From NCBI GenBank assembly GCA_964633715.1, contig CAZWHQ010000014.1, positions 22,432 to 86,431 on the forward strand: a stretch of DNA of 64,000 bases, in the 5' to 3' direction. The position numbers and the translations under genes were made by a program. The stretch comes from JAUWVG01 sp964633715. GTDB taxonomy: Bacteria; Acidobacteriota; Aminicenantia; Aminicenantales; Aminicenantaceae. Under the pieces are notes generated by a model. It saw only the letters and a list, made by a program, of their open reading frames with translations, had not been told where the DNA came from and ran no database searches. Positions 8,484 through 17,474 of the stretch are shown here, one piece after another; within the stretch, counting starts at the first letter, position 1, and each line of letters opens with the position of its first letter.

Positions 8484-11108
8484 TTATTCGTAGCGCAGGG
8501 ATTTGATTGGATCGGCTAAAGCTGCCTTGATTGCCTGGAAACTTATTGTGAGCAGGGCGGTGGCAAAGGCGATACATCCTGCGAGAATAAAGATCCAAAT
8601 GCCTATGTTGATCCTATAGGAAAAGTTCTGCAGCCATTTTTGCATGAGAAGATAGGCAATAGGCCAGGCAAAAATATTGGCCAGGAGAACAAGGCGGGCA
8701 AATTCTTTCGAGACCAGAACAAAAATACTTCCGAGGGAGGCGCCAAGAATTTTGCGGACACCGATTTCCTTTGTTTTCTGCTCAACCATGTAAAGCACCA
8801 ACCCGAGCAGCCCCAGCGCAGCGATAAATATGGCCAATGTTGAAAAAATACCGAAGATCTGGCTGAGCTTTTCTTCACTCCTGTACAACCTGTCAAAGGA
8901 TTCGTCCAAGAAATAATATTCGAAAGGGTGAGCCGGATCCATTTCCTTCCATTTGGTTTCGATAAACTGGAGGGTTTCAGGTATACTGTCCGGCCCCACT
9001 CTTATGGCGAAAACGATTGTGTTTCCTGGATCTATATGGATAACCAGGGGATTGATCTCCTCTCTAAGAGATTGAGACTGGAAGTCTTTTACGACACCAA
9101 TGATCCGTCCTTTTTTTTCGACTCTATACTCCTCGCCTCCCCATTCAAGTTGAGTCTCGAGTGGTTTATCCAGCTGCCAGGATTTGACCGCAGCTTCATT
9201 GATGATGAACGCCTCAGATACATCTGTGCTCATATCCTTTGAAAAATCTCTGCCTTCAACAATTTCCATGCCCAACGTTTTAAGAAAATCAAAATCGGTA
9301 TAGATCATTCTCACTGTCAGAGTTGAAGTTCCTTCTTCCTTGACCAATCTGATAACGTCTCCGGCGACCATTGCACCTGGTACACTATGGGTGATAGTGG
9401 CATTGACGATATTGGGATTCTGCTTAAGTTGTTCCTTGAAAGATTCTGCATTCTGTCGGAATGAGTTGGATGTCAAGGGAACGACAACGACATGTTCTTT
9501 GTCGAATCCGAGTTTTTTATTTTGAAGAAAGTCCAGCTGCTTGAGAACGACTATCGTGGAAATGATCAGGATGATCGATATGGAAAACTGAAAGACGACG
9601 AGGCCTCTCCTCAGGATAGACTTGGATGATCCTTTGGATGTCATCCCTTTGAGAACATTGGCGGGTTGAAATCTTGAAATAAACAATGCCGGGTAACTTC
9701 CTGAAGTGAATCCGACAAAAAGAAGGATAATAATAATCCCTCCCAAGAGAAATCCACTGCTTAGGTAGCTTAGGCTGATATTTTTGCCGGTAAGCGCATT
9801 AAAAGAGGGGAGTACACCTGAGATGATCAAAACAGCTAGAAGGAGGGCAAAAAGTGTAAACATCAGGGATTCCCCCAAAAATTGTCGGATGAGCTGGGTG
9901 CGATTGGCCCCCACGACCTTCCGCAGCCCGACTTCAAGGGACCTCTTAGCCGACCGGGCGGTGGCAAGATTCATGAAATTGACGCAGGCAATCAGGAGAA
10001 TAATGAAGGCGATGAGAGAAAAAATATAGATGTATTTGATGTCGCTGTTTGGACTGATTTCGACCTGGAGATGGGAGTGAAGATGAATACTTTTCAGTGG
10101 TTGCAGGCTGGAGGAAAGGGTGCCCCCGAGCATGGCTTTGACAGGCTCTGCGGCATATTTATCGATAAACGCTGGCATTTTGGCCTCGAGTTCCGTATAA
10201 GACTGTCCCTTAGTGAGCAGGATATAGGTGTAGAATTCATGGCGCACCCAGTTCTGCATATAATTTTGCTGAAATATGGGAATTTGTTCAAGCGTTTTGA
10301 AGGAGATGAACAGGTCGGCAGCAAAGTGTGAATTTTTTGGGATGTCTTTCATGACTCCTGTAACAAGACAATCCTGCTCCTCGATTTGTAAAGTGCTGTT
10401 TAAGGGATCTTGATTTCCGAAATATTTTCGTGCCGTGCTTTCAGAAAGAACAACGGTATGAGGAGATTGGAGTGCTGTAGCCGGATTCCCTTTGATCAAT
10501 GGAAATGAGAAAATATTAAAAAGGGAAGAATCGCTGTAAAACAGATTGTCTTCGTAATCGTTAATGTCTCCCTTGGCCACTATCTGTCTCCGCCTGTAAA
10601 GCCTGACGGCATCTTCCACTTCAGGAAAATCGGCCTTCATGGTTGGCGCAAAGGGTGCGGATGTGAGGGCAAGGTCAAAAGACATCCCTCCCGGGGCATC
10701 TCCGCTGTCGACGACTCTGAAAATCCTGTCTGCATTTTCATGGTAGCTGTCGAAACTCACTTCATCCATGATATAGAACAGAATCAGTATGCAGCATGCA
10801 ACACCGATGGCCAATCCGAGAATGTTGATGAAGGAATACGTTTTTGATTTTTTTATGTTCCTGAATGCAATTTTTAGATAGTTTTTAAGCATGGTGAGGC
10901 TCCAGTAAGTGTAGTTTCGAAAATAAGAGGGGACCAGTTTAATTATCTGAAAGACGTACCAGCTGAAAGCCATGAATGTTCCATTTTTATGTGAAATCCG
11001 GTCATACATTTCCTCGAAGTCTCCAGAAAGATTTTCATGGTCTTCAAAGGAAATGACCTGTTTGAGAAAAAACTCTAAAACTTTTAAATTTTTGCAGCCG
11101 GGCCTCAT
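8484..11108 (-). CDS. MacB/FtsX-like ABC permease with N-terminal prefix domain
   Basis: 874 residues. Residues ~1-75 are a soluble prefix (FEDHENLSGDFEEMYDRI... pattern), followed by a short hydrophobic segment and the MLKNYLKIAFRNIKKSKTYSFINILGLAIGVACC start typical of MacB-type permeases. Two repeats follow, each with a periplasmic core and a three-helix FtsX module: NLATARSAKRSLEVGLRKVVGA in the middle and KTKEIGVRKILGAS near the C-terminus. No ATPase gene lies nearby, so it must work with an ATPase elsewhere or have a non-transport role. It starts four bases after its PadR regulator gene. Two intact paralogues (13197-15806, 18508-21075) and one decayed copy (29055-30122) are in this window. 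Confidence 0.88.
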   Translation of the reverse strand: MRPGCKNLKVLEFFLKQVISFEDHENLSGDFEEMYDRISHKNGTFMAFSWYVFQIIKLVPSYFRNYTYWSLTMLKNYLKIAFRNIKKSKTYSFINILGLAIGVACCILILFYIMDEVSFDSYHENADRIFRVVDSGDAPGGMSFDLALTSAPFAPTMKADFPEVEDAVRLYRRRQIVAKGDINDYEDNLFYSDSSLFNIFSFPLIKGNPATALQSPHTVVLSESTARKYFGNQDPLNSTLQIEEQDCLVTGVMKDIPKNSHFAADLFISFKTLEQIPIFQQNYMQNWVRHEFYTYILLTKGQSYTELEAKMPAFIDKYAAEPVKAMLGGTLSSSLQPLKSIHLHSHLQVEISPNSDIKYIYIFSLIAFIILLIACVNFMNLATARSAKRSLEVGLRKVVGANRTQLIRQFLGESLMFTLFALLLAVLIISGVLPSFNALTGKNISLSYLSSGFLLGGIIIILLFVGFTSGSYPALFISRFQPANVLKGMTSKGSSKSILRRGLVVFQFSISIILIISTIVVLKQLDFLQNKKLGFDKEHVVVVPLTSNSFRQNAESFKEQLKQNPNIVNATITHSVPGAMVAGDVIRLVKEEGTSTLTVRMIYTDFDFLKTLGMEIVEGRDFSKDMSTDVSEAFIINEAAVKSWQLDKPLETQLEWGGEEYRVEKKGRIIGVVKDFQSQSLREEINPLVIHIDPGNTIVFAIRVGPDSIPETLQFIETKWKEMDPAHPFEYYFLDESFDRLYRSEEKLSQIFGIFSTLAIFIAALGLLGLVLYMVEQKTKEIGVRKILGASLGSIFVLVSKEFARLVLLANIFAWPIAYLLMQKWLQNFSYRINIGIWIFILAGCIAFATALLTISFQAIKAALADPIKSLRYE

Positions 11109-11112
11109 GATT

Positions 11113-11439
11113 CTAGTCCCTTGGGACTGAATATTTTATATGGTTTGCCCAGAGAGTATCCGAGATTCTTTTGTATTCAGCCAATAATTCAAATCCCAGC
11201 TTGGTGACCGAATAGATCTTTTTTCTTCGTCCGCCACGAACGGCGGTGGCATCCCCAAACTTAGCACGGATCACTCCATGTTTTTCGAGTCGGCTGAGCG
11301 GTGCATGAACTGATGTAAGGGAAACATTTTTCCCTGTGGTTTCTGCAAGATGATCAGCGATGGCGATCAGGTAGGCGTCTTTTTTAAGATTTAAAATAGT
11401 AAGGATCAAAAGCTCTTCTTTACGTGTAAGGCTTTTCAT
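11113..11439 (-). CDS. PadR-family transcriptional regulator
   Basis: 108 residues with a winged-helix layout: LTRKEELLILTILNLKKDAYLIAIADHL, a recognition region around VSLTSVHAPLSRLEKHGVIRAKFG, then the Arg-Gly-Gly-Arg-Arg-Lys wing (RGGRRKKIYSVT) shared by PadR proteins, and a short C-terminal helix. PadR proteins are usually repressors of an adjacent membrane protein gene. Here the permease gene follows after four bases. A perfect 17-bp palindrome lies 24 bases before the start codon and is the likely autoregulatory operator. Confidence 0.88.
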   Translation of the reverse strand: MKSLTRKEELLILTILNLKKDAYLIAIADHLAETTGKNVSLTSVHAPLSRLEKHGVIRAKFGDATAVRGGRRKKIYSVTKLGFELLAEYKRISDTLWANHIKYSVPRD

Positions 11440-11462
11440 CTCTGCTCCTGTTTGTCTATATC

Positions 11463-11479
11463 TTTCTAATTATTAGAAA
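11463..11479. promoter_or_regulatory. Putative PadR operator palindrome
   Basis: TTTCTAATTATTAGAAA is a perfect 8+1+8 inverted repeat just upstream of the PadR gene at 11439. A second, wider pair (GTCTATA at 11454-11460 and TATAGAC at 11491-11497) brackets it. A weak minus-strand promoter (TTGAAG, 18-bp spacer, TATGTT) overlaps the site. Operator function is inferred from position and symmetry. Confidence 0.55.
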
Positions 11480-11613
11480 CATATCATTACTATAGACGAG
11501 ACTTCAAGCAAAAAAGTTCAAAAAAAATGAAATTAGTTAAAAATTATTCAAGTTTTCAAGGCCTGGCTGTCCCAATATCGAACAGTTTTGACATTACATA
11601 AGCCTGGCTATGT

Positions 11614-11964
11614 CTATTTTGAGATGGTGTAGAGGGAGATGTGGTAAAGACCTTCTTCATCGGTGGAAATAGAGCCAAAAAATGGGCCCAATCGCGGCAT
11701 ATTTTTCTGGAACGTGTAATCCCCAACAACTTCTACGCGGTTAATAAAATGTCCTTCTGGATCAAAGGCATCAAAATATGTGAAATCGGAGACTTTATCC
11801 AAAGAGGGTGTGAATACCAGAATGTTCCCATCTGGATCCACTTTGATGTCATGAAAAGGGGGCTTGTTATTTGGGAAATTGGTGTTTTTTTTCACATATT
11901 CCTGTGCGCCCTTAAAAATCTGAGCCCCTCTGGAATACGTCATTCCTGCAAACCATTTGTCTTT
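11614..11964 (-). pseudogene. 3' remnant of a 6-bladed beta-propeller protein gene
   Basis: About 115 codons that match the C-terminal part of the intact propeller protein at 31618-32790: KKNTNFPNNKPPFHDIKVDPDGNILV against KENTDFPKYKPAFKEIVTDDEGNIWV. Both then continue with a phenylalanine-rich FDAFDPEGHFINRVEVVGDYTF-type blade. The similarity stops near 11950-11964, where the sequence turns into an S10 carboxypeptidase gene on the opposite strand. The first ~300 residues and the signal peptide are absent, so this is a truncated remnant. Confidence 0.7.
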
Positions 11965-13194
11965 AACGGCGGTCCGGGATCTGCATCTGTATGGGTTCAT
12001 ATGGGCGCTTTTGGCCCCAAAAAAGTGGCTATGACAGAGGAGAGTTTGGAACCTGTCCGTCCATTCAAGTTGGTCGACAATTCCTACACACTTCTGGATA
12101 TCACAGATCTGATCTTTCTCGATCCTGTCAATACGGGTTACAGCCGGGCCGTCAAAGGGGAAAATCCCAACCAGTTTTTTGGATACGAAAATGACATCGA
12201 ATCCGTGGGCGAATTTATCCGCATGTACATCTCCAAATACGAGCGGTGGGCTTCTCCCAAATTTATTCTAGGGGAAAGCTACGGGACAATCCGGGCATCG
12301 GGACTGGTCGGATTTCTTCAGGGACGCAGTCTGGGCATGTATCTCGACGGTGTCATCCTTGTGTCTGCAGTGCTCAATTCACTGGTTAAAGATTTTTCTG
12401 CAGGAAATGATCTCCCTTACATCTATTTCTTCCCAGGCTATGCAGCAGCCGCCTGGTATCATAAAAAATTGCCCCAAGACCTGCTGGCACGGCAACTGGA
12501 GGATGTCCTCAAGGAGGTCGAAGCATTTGTTGTTGGTGAATACAGTACAGCCCTTCTAAAAGGAAATGAACTGTCTCACAGCCAACGGGACGAGATAATC
12601 CAAAAAGTGTCACGATACACCGGACTCGAGAGAGATTATGTAGAACAGTCCAATATGCGGATCGAGCTCGGGCGTTTTCTTAAAGAGCTTCTCCGCACTG
12701 AACATTACGCCGCAGGCCGGTTGGACGGCCGTTTCAAGCATATCGAAACGGATGCCGCCGCAGAACGCTACTCGGCAGATCCAAGCAGCACAGCCACGAC
12801 TGGAGCTTTTTCTGCACTTTTTAATCAATATATCCGCCATGACCTGAAATACACCAACGAAAACGTGTATGCGATCTCGGGAAGTGTCCGTCCATGGCCG
12901 TACCCCAACGGAAACTCCCGGACCAGCTATTCCAATTCCATTGAAGTCCTTAGCAGAGCTATGAGTCAAAATCAGGACCTCGAAATATTTGTGGCCAATG
13001 GCTACTACGATTTTGCTACTCCTTATTTCGCCACCAAATACGCAATTTCTCACTTAGGTCTTAATTCCGAATTCAAAGACCGCGTCACCATGGCCTACTA
13101 TCAAGCCGGGCATATGATGTATATCCACAAGAAGTCACATCAGAAGCTGAAAGAGGATTTGGTGAAGTTTTACGAAAAAGCCATGAAGCAGTAG
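11956..13194 (+). pseudogene. 5'-truncated S10 serine carboxypeptidase-like gene
   Basis: About 412 codons recognisable as an S10 (carboxypeptidase C-like) peptidase: FVFNGGPGSASVW at the oxyanion region, then LIFLDPVNTGYSRA. The nucleophile Ser is in GESYGTIRASG, the catalytic Asp in NGYYDFATPYFA and the His in QAGHMMYIH. All catalytic residues remain, but the N-terminal ~90 residues, including any signal peptide, are missing. The open frame continues upstream to 11641, yet those codons are only the antisense of the propeller remnant. Without a start or export signal I call it a pseudogene; a shortened cytoplasmic product cannot be excluded. Confidence 0.72.
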
Positions 13195-13196
13195 AT

Positions 13197-15806
13197 TTAC
13201 TCATGCCTCAAGCTGTTCACAGGATCGGCCAGGGAGGCTTTAATGGATTGATAACTGGATGTAATCCAGGCGATGAAGAGAGTTAGTAATGCGGACAGGA
13301 CAAAAAATCCGATGTGGATATTGATACGATAAGCAAATATCTGCAGCCATCTGTGCATTATAAAATAGGCAGTCGGCCACGCTATCAGATTGGCAATCAA
13401 AATCCATTTTGTCGTTTCCTTGGTGAGAAGGACAACGATCTGAGGAACGCTGGCGCCCATCACTTTCCGGACTCCGATTTCTTTGATTCTCCTCTTTGCG
13501 GAGAAAGAGGCAAGCCCGTAAAGGCCTAGGCAGCCGATAAGGATCGACATGGCCGCAAAGAATCTATAGATTCGTCCTCTTTCCTGTTCGGTCTTGTAAG
13601 CCCTTTCAAAATCTTCATCGAAAAAGGTGAAGTCGAACGGCTGAAAGGGTGAGAATTTTTTAAAACTATCCTCCAAATATTTGATTAATCCGGGAAGATT
13701 TTGTCCTGTGGTCTTTATCGAAAAATTTGTCGATGAGAAAAAAAACCATTCCGGGTGGTTGGGTGAGATGAACAGTACCATGGGATCTATAGTGTGGTGA
13801 AGTGACCTGAAGTGAAAATCTTGGACAACACCGATCACGTTGCCATAATGATCGGTGACACCACTGATCTTGAACATTTTTCCCAGCGGTTCCTGCCATC
13901 CAATGGCTTTGACGGCGGCTTCATTCAGAATGTAGGCTCCGCCTTGATCGGATTGAATGTCTTTTGAAAAATTCCTTCCCTTAAGCATCTGGATATCAAA
14001 TGTCTCTATAAAATCGAAATCGACATAGAGGTACCGGAACATATCTATATCTCCCTCGGCTTGGCCCTCCCATTCTCCCCCCTGATAAATGGTCTGTTCG
14101 TGGCTCGGCAAAAAATTCGAAATCGTCACGTCCTCCACATCTGGATGTTTAAGGAATTCTTGCTTAATAAGGAGCGCTTTTTCACTTGCTTTTCTGGAAA
14201 TCGGCACATTTATGATTCGTTCCGTCTTGAATCCCTGGTCCATTTTCTTAATGAAATTTATCTGCCCGAAAACGATCAATGTGCAGCAGATAAAAACTGC
14301 AGATACGAAAAACTGGACCATAATAAGTATATTCCTAGAGGAAATTCTTTGTTTTGTTGTGAGGTTTTCTCGTTTTAAGACTTTTGTGGGGCTGAAGGAT
14401 GAGCTAAAAAGTGCCGGATAGAATCCTGAAAAAATCCCGACTAAACTTGTCAAAAAGAAGATGACCACAAGAATGGCAATTTTGTTGAGTTGAACGAGGG
14501 AGATGTGGGAATCGGCAAGGCTGTTGAAGAGGGGAATAGCATATCTGACGAAAAGCAGGGATAGAGGCAGCGCCAACCAGGCTAAGAGTATCGATTCTCC
14601 CAAAAATTGTTTGACCAGCTCCTTTCGCTCCGCGCCGAGAACTTTTCTGATGCCCACCTCAAAACTCCGATTCAGTGATTGGGCTGTTGCCAGATTGATA
14701 AAATTGATGCAGGCCATAAAAAGAATGATGAATCCGATTGTTGTGTAAAGATAGATGAACCGAATATTTCCATTTTCCTTAAATTCTCCTCTAAGATGGG
14801 AGTGGAGATGAATTTTCGTTATCGGCTGGAGAAAATAGGAACGGGTTTTGAAATAATCTGTTCCTTCGATGTTGAGCAGAACAGCAGACAATTTTTTTTC
14901 GACAGTGTCCGAATTGGCTTCTTTGTTCAGAAGCAGATACGTGCAGTAATTCCCAGATGACCAGTTAAAACGGTCATCCCGGCCGGACAGATTTCTAATG
15001 GCCAAGTGAGAAGTCAGCATATCAAAAGAGAGATGTGAATTTTCTGGGATGTCTTTGATAACACCCGTTACAATAAATTCTAGGCTATTTTCATAAATGA
15101 GTGTTTTTCCAAGAGGATCTGTACTGCCGAAATATTTTTTCGCTGTACTCTCTGTTAAAACAAGCGAGTCGGGAGAGTTGAGGGAGCCTTCTGGGTTTCC
15201 ATAGATAAAAGGAAAATCAAAGATGTCAAAAACAGCGGGATCGACCGAATAGAATCCCCGTTCGAGGAAGATTTTGTTGTTAAAGGAAAAGGAAGGCATT
15301 GAGAAAACACCAATACTCCTGAAACGGGCGACCGCCTGGATTTCTGGTAATTCTTGCTGTAATCTTTGCCCCATTAGCCAAGGCGATCCGGCATATTCAT
15401 CAGTGACGGCGCGATATATACGGTCCGCTTTGTTAAAAAATTTGTCATAACTCAATTCAGTGTCCAGATAGAGAAGGATGAAGATGCAGCAGGCCAGCCC
15501 AACGGCCAATCCAGTAATGTTGAGAAATGTGTATATTTTGTTTTTTCGAAAATTTCGGAGAGCGATCTTCATGTAGTTGTTGAACATAAAAAACCTCCAG
15601 TACAGTATAGCCAATATAAATCCCGGCAAGGATTTTATGACCTCTTTCCAGAGCCAGAAATTTGCTGAAAGCCGCCCCTTTTCAGAAAGAATAGCTAAAT
15701 ACAGCTCCTTAAAAGTGGACTCTATGTAGATATAATCATATTCAGGAGTTGAATATTTTAAGAACCAGTGAAGAATTTTAGGGATAAAGCGAGGATGATT
15801 TTTCAT
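13197..15806 (-). CDS. MacB/FtsX-like ABC permease with N-terminal prefix domain
   Basis: 869 residues with the same architecture as the permease at 8484-11108. The N-terminal prefix (~80 residues) is more diverged here. FNNYMKIALRNFRKNKIYTFLNITGLAVGLACC opens the first membrane segment. The FtsX modules contain NRSFEVGIRKVLGAERKELVKQFLGES and RRIKEIGVRKVMGASVPQ. Periplasmic portions carry the family's FGSTDPLGKTL and VIGVVQDFHFRSL motifs. It begins 14 bases after its PadR gene with an AGGAAA site. No ATPase partner is encoded nearby. Its stop is two bases from the stop of the S10 remnant, so transcription would be convergent. Confidence 0.88.
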   Translation of the reverse strand: MKNHPRFIPKILHWFLKYSTPEYDYIYIESTFKELYLAILSEKGRLSANFWLWKEVIKSLPGFILAILYWRFFMFNNYMKIALRNFRKNKIYTFLNITGLAVGLACCIFILLYLDTELSYDKFFNKADRIYRAVTDEYAGSPWLMGQRLQQELPEIQAVARFRSIGVFSMPSFSFNNKIFLERGFYSVDPAVFDIFDFPFIYGNPEGSLNSPDSLVLTESTAKKYFGSTDPLGKTLIYENSLEFIVTGVIKDIPENSHLSFDMLTSHLAIRNLSGRDDRFNWSSGNYCTYLLLNKEANSDTVEKKLSAVLLNIEGTDYFKTRSYFLQPITKIHLHSHLRGEFKENGNIRFIYLYTTIGFIILFMACINFINLATAQSLNRSFEVGIRKVLGAERKELVKQFLGESILLAWLALPLSLLFVRYAIPLFNSLADSHISLVQLNKIAILVVIFFLTSLVGIFSGFYPALFSSSFSPTKVLKRENLTTKQRISSRNILIMVQFFVSAVFICCTLIVFGQINFIKKMDQGFKTERIINVPISRKASEKALLIKQEFLKHPDVEDVTISNFLPSHEQTIYQGGEWEGQAEGDIDMFRYLYVDFDFIETFDIQMLKGRNFSKDIQSDQGGAYILNEAAVKAIGWQEPLGKMFKISGVTDHYGNVIGVVQDFHFRSLHHTIDPMVLFISPNHPEWFFFSSTNFSIKTTGQNLPGLIKYLEDSFKKFSPFQPFDFTFFDEDFERAYKTEQERGRIYRFFAAMSILIGCLGLYGLASFSAKRRIKEIGVRKVMGASVPQIVVLLTKETTKWILIANLIAWPTAYFIMHRWLQIFAYRINIHIGFFVLSALLTLFIAWITSSYQSIKASLADPVNSLRHE

Positions 15807-15820
15807 CTTTTTCCTGAAAC

Positions 15821-16135
15821 CTAGACGGGCTGTTCAAATCCTTTCCACATACGGGCATTTTGCCGACTCAAGTCTGACAGGGCTTTGTATCCTTTTTTTG
15901 TCAATCTGTAGTATTTGATTGGCTTCCCGCTTTGGGGAAAATCCGGTTTTTTTACAAATGAGTCAAGGTATCCGTTGATGAGTAATCTGTTGAGTGGGGC
16001 ATAAACAGTGCCTACGGAATAGTTTTTTCCCGTATAGATCTTTATCTGTTCACGGATCGGGATCAGATAGGCCTCAGATTTGAGATAATGAACGGCCAGC
16101 AGGACCTGTTCTTCTCTTCGTGTTAATCCTTCCAT
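15821..16135 (-). CDS. PadR-family transcriptional regulator
   Basis: About 104 residues. The open frame reaches 16282, but I choose the ATG at 16135: AGAGGAG lies eight bases before it and MEGLTRREEQVLLAVHYLKSEAYL is the normal PadR N-terminus. The winged helix includes NYSVGTVYAPLNRLLINGYL and a KPIKYYRLTKKG wing. The longer reading would translate the promoter and operators. It is followed by a large permease gene, the usual PadR target arrangement in this window. Two 19-bp palindromes precede it. Confidence 0.85.
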   Translation of the reverse strand: MEGLTRREEQVLLAVHYLKSEAYLIPIREQIKIYTGKNYSVGTVYAPLNRLLINGYLDSFVKKPDFPQSGKPIKYYRLTKKGYKALSDLSRQNARMWKGFEQPV

Positions 16136-16155
16136 ATCTGGCTCCTCTATTGACC

Positions 16156-16174
16156 ACTTCGAATAATTCGAAGT
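16156..16174. promoter_or_regulatory. Putative PadR operator O1 (perfect palindrome)
   Basis: ACTTCGAATAATTCGAAGT, a perfect 9+1+9 inverted repeat, 21 bases upstream of the PadR start codon at 16135 and downstream of the -10 box. Binding here would block transcription start or elongation. Function is inferred from symmetry and position. Confidence 0.65.
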
Positions 16175-16183
16175 TCCGCAAAT

Positions 16184-16212
16184 ATTGTACACTACCACTT
16201 CGAATAATTCAA
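16184..16212 (-). promoter_or_regulatory. Promoter of the PadR/permease cassette
   Basis: On the minus strand, -35 TTGAAT (16207-16212) and -10 TACAAT (16184-16189) are separated by 17 bp. The -35 box is embedded in operator O2 and O1 follows the -10 box, a classic repressible arrangement. Confidence 0.6.
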
Positions 16213-16215
16213 AGT
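16197..16215. promoter_or_regulatory. Putative PadR operator O2 (near-perfect palindrome)
   Basis: ACTTCGAATAATTCAAAGT, the same sequence as O1 with one change, starting 41 bp from O1, about four helical turns. Two repressor dimers could therefore bind the same face of the DNA. It overlaps the -35 box. Confidence 0.65.
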
Positions 16216-16321
16216 TCTTAGATATTTTTTTTATTGTATGCAGTGAGAAATCAGTATGCTGCCTTCGCAGCACGGCGGTCATTCGTCTGGAAATTATTGG
16301 GGAGAGACAGATAATGAGCTA

Positions 16322-16843
16322 TTAATTTTTGTTGGGCTCTTTTTTAAGATCGAGTTGAGCTTTGAGAGTTTCAGTCGCGGATTTTACATTCTTTTTTATA
16401 CTGTTCCACTCAACATTATAGGGAGATTCGACTTGAGAGGCCAGCTTTTGAAGGCTTCCTCCTGGAAGCGAATCCCTACCAAACATAAAGAAGGAATCCA
16501 TGCCCAGAGTAGGAGAAGGTGTTTGAGAAGGTTGAAATAAAAGGAACACAGCCAAGACAATAGCTGCCACTGAGACCGAGACAACCGGTATCAGTTTGCG
16601 TGCTCCCCAGGTTTGTCTTTTTTTCTCAACGGATTGGATTGGTTGTCTGGTCTGTAAAGAAACCGGAATCTGCTGAATGACAAGCTGGGCGTCCTCAGCG
16701 GCTCTTTTTTCTAAAGTCTTGGAAAGCTGGATGAACTCCCGGCATGAGGTACATCGATTAATGTGGGATTGGAGAAAACCGGGAATGGCCCTGTGCGAAT
16801 CAAACGCACCGGATATCAACCATTTTGAAATTGAACAGATCAT
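16322..16843 (-). CDS. Membrane anti-sigma factor-like protein
   Basis: 173 residues. The N-terminus has a His-x3-Cys-x2-Cys group (SHINRCTSCREF), the zinc-binding signature of anti-sigma domains. A single membrane segment follows (LIPVVSVSVAAIVLAVFLLF, ~95-115) and then a short extracytoplasmic tail. Its start overlaps the ECF sigma gene's stop by four bases, so it should be made in step with that sigma factor and hold it inactive at the membrane. Family placement rests on the motif plus context. Confidence 0.75.
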   Translation of the reverse strand: MICSISKWLISGAFDSHRAIPGFLQSHINRCTSCREFIQLSKTLEKRAAEDAQLVIQQIPVSLQTRQPIQSVEKKRQTWGARKLIPVVSVSVAAIVLAVFLLFQPSQTPSPTLGMDSFFMFGRDSLPGGSLQKLASQVESPYNVEWNSIKKNVKSATETLKAQLDLKKEPNKN

Positions 16844-17451
16844 CCTCTATTCTCCCTGTAAAGCATATTTTGTCCTTCCGGACTTGGATTGACAAGATGT
16901 TGTCCGAACTCTGGATCTGACTGGAACTGTTTTCCAAGATTCAGGCGGGCCCTATGAAGAAGGAGCCGGGCTGCTGTGTAAGATTTCCTCATGATTTTGG
17001 CGATTTCTCTTAAAGACAGGTCTTCTACATAGCGGAGCCAGAGAGCTTCGTACTGGTTGGACTTGAGGTTTTTGGCCAATCTCCATATATTTTGATTTTG
17101 TGTCTCCTGGATCAGTGTCTCCGCAGGATCCACATCGATTTGGACAGGCAGTTCTTTAAAATCTCTTTTTTGTTTTAAGCGAAAGTGGCTGATGGCTTGT
17201 CTGTTAACAGCCGTGTAGAGCCATGTCGAAAATTTCCATCTGGGATTATAACGAAAAATGTTTTTATATAGCTTGTAAAAGGTCTCCTGGATAATGTCTT
17301 CGATATCAGAGACATTCGATACTTTGGGACGCAAGAAGTGGAAAAGTTTGGAACTGTATCGTGCAATAAGCTCTTCGAAGCTGCGGCGAGAGCCAGCCTG
17401 GGCTTCCAGAGCCAGCTCCTCGTCGGTGATATGCTTCGTCGAATCGTTCAT
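16840..17451 (-). CDS. ECF-type RNA polymerase sigma factor
   Basis: 203 residues. Region 2 is seen in FEELIARYSSKLFHFLRPKVSNVSDIEDIIQETFYKLYKNI and PRWKFSTWLYTAVNRQAISHFR. Region 4 is LWLRYVEDLSLREIAKIMRKSYTAARLLLHRARLNLGK, a typical helix-turn-helix. Regions 1 and 3 are absent, as expected for group 4 sigma factors. It is cotranscribed with the exported protein gene upstream (23-base gap) and the anti-sigma gene downstream (overlap). Confidence 0.92.
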   Translation of the reverse strand: MNDSTKHITDEELALEAQAGSRRSFEELIARYSSKLFHFLRPKVSNVSDIEDIIQETFYKLYKNIFRYNPRWKFSTWLYTAVNRQAISHFRLKQKRDFKELPVQIDVDPAETLIQETQNQNIWRLAKNLKSNQYEALWLRYVEDLSLREIAKIMRKSYTAARLLLHRARLNLGKQFQSDPEFGQHLVNPSPEGQNMLYRENRG

Positions 17452-17474
17452 GAGTTGAAATTATAAAAACCTGC

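Noticed and set aside
11641..11955. Upstream part of the plus-strand frame that joins the S10 gene
   Set aside because: These codons are the antisense of the beta-propeller remnant and carry no S10 N-terminal features; not a real N-terminus.
16136..16282. Extension of the second PadR protein by 49 residues
   Set aside because: It would translate the promoter and both operators; the ATG at 16135 has a good ribosome site and gives the normal PadR start.
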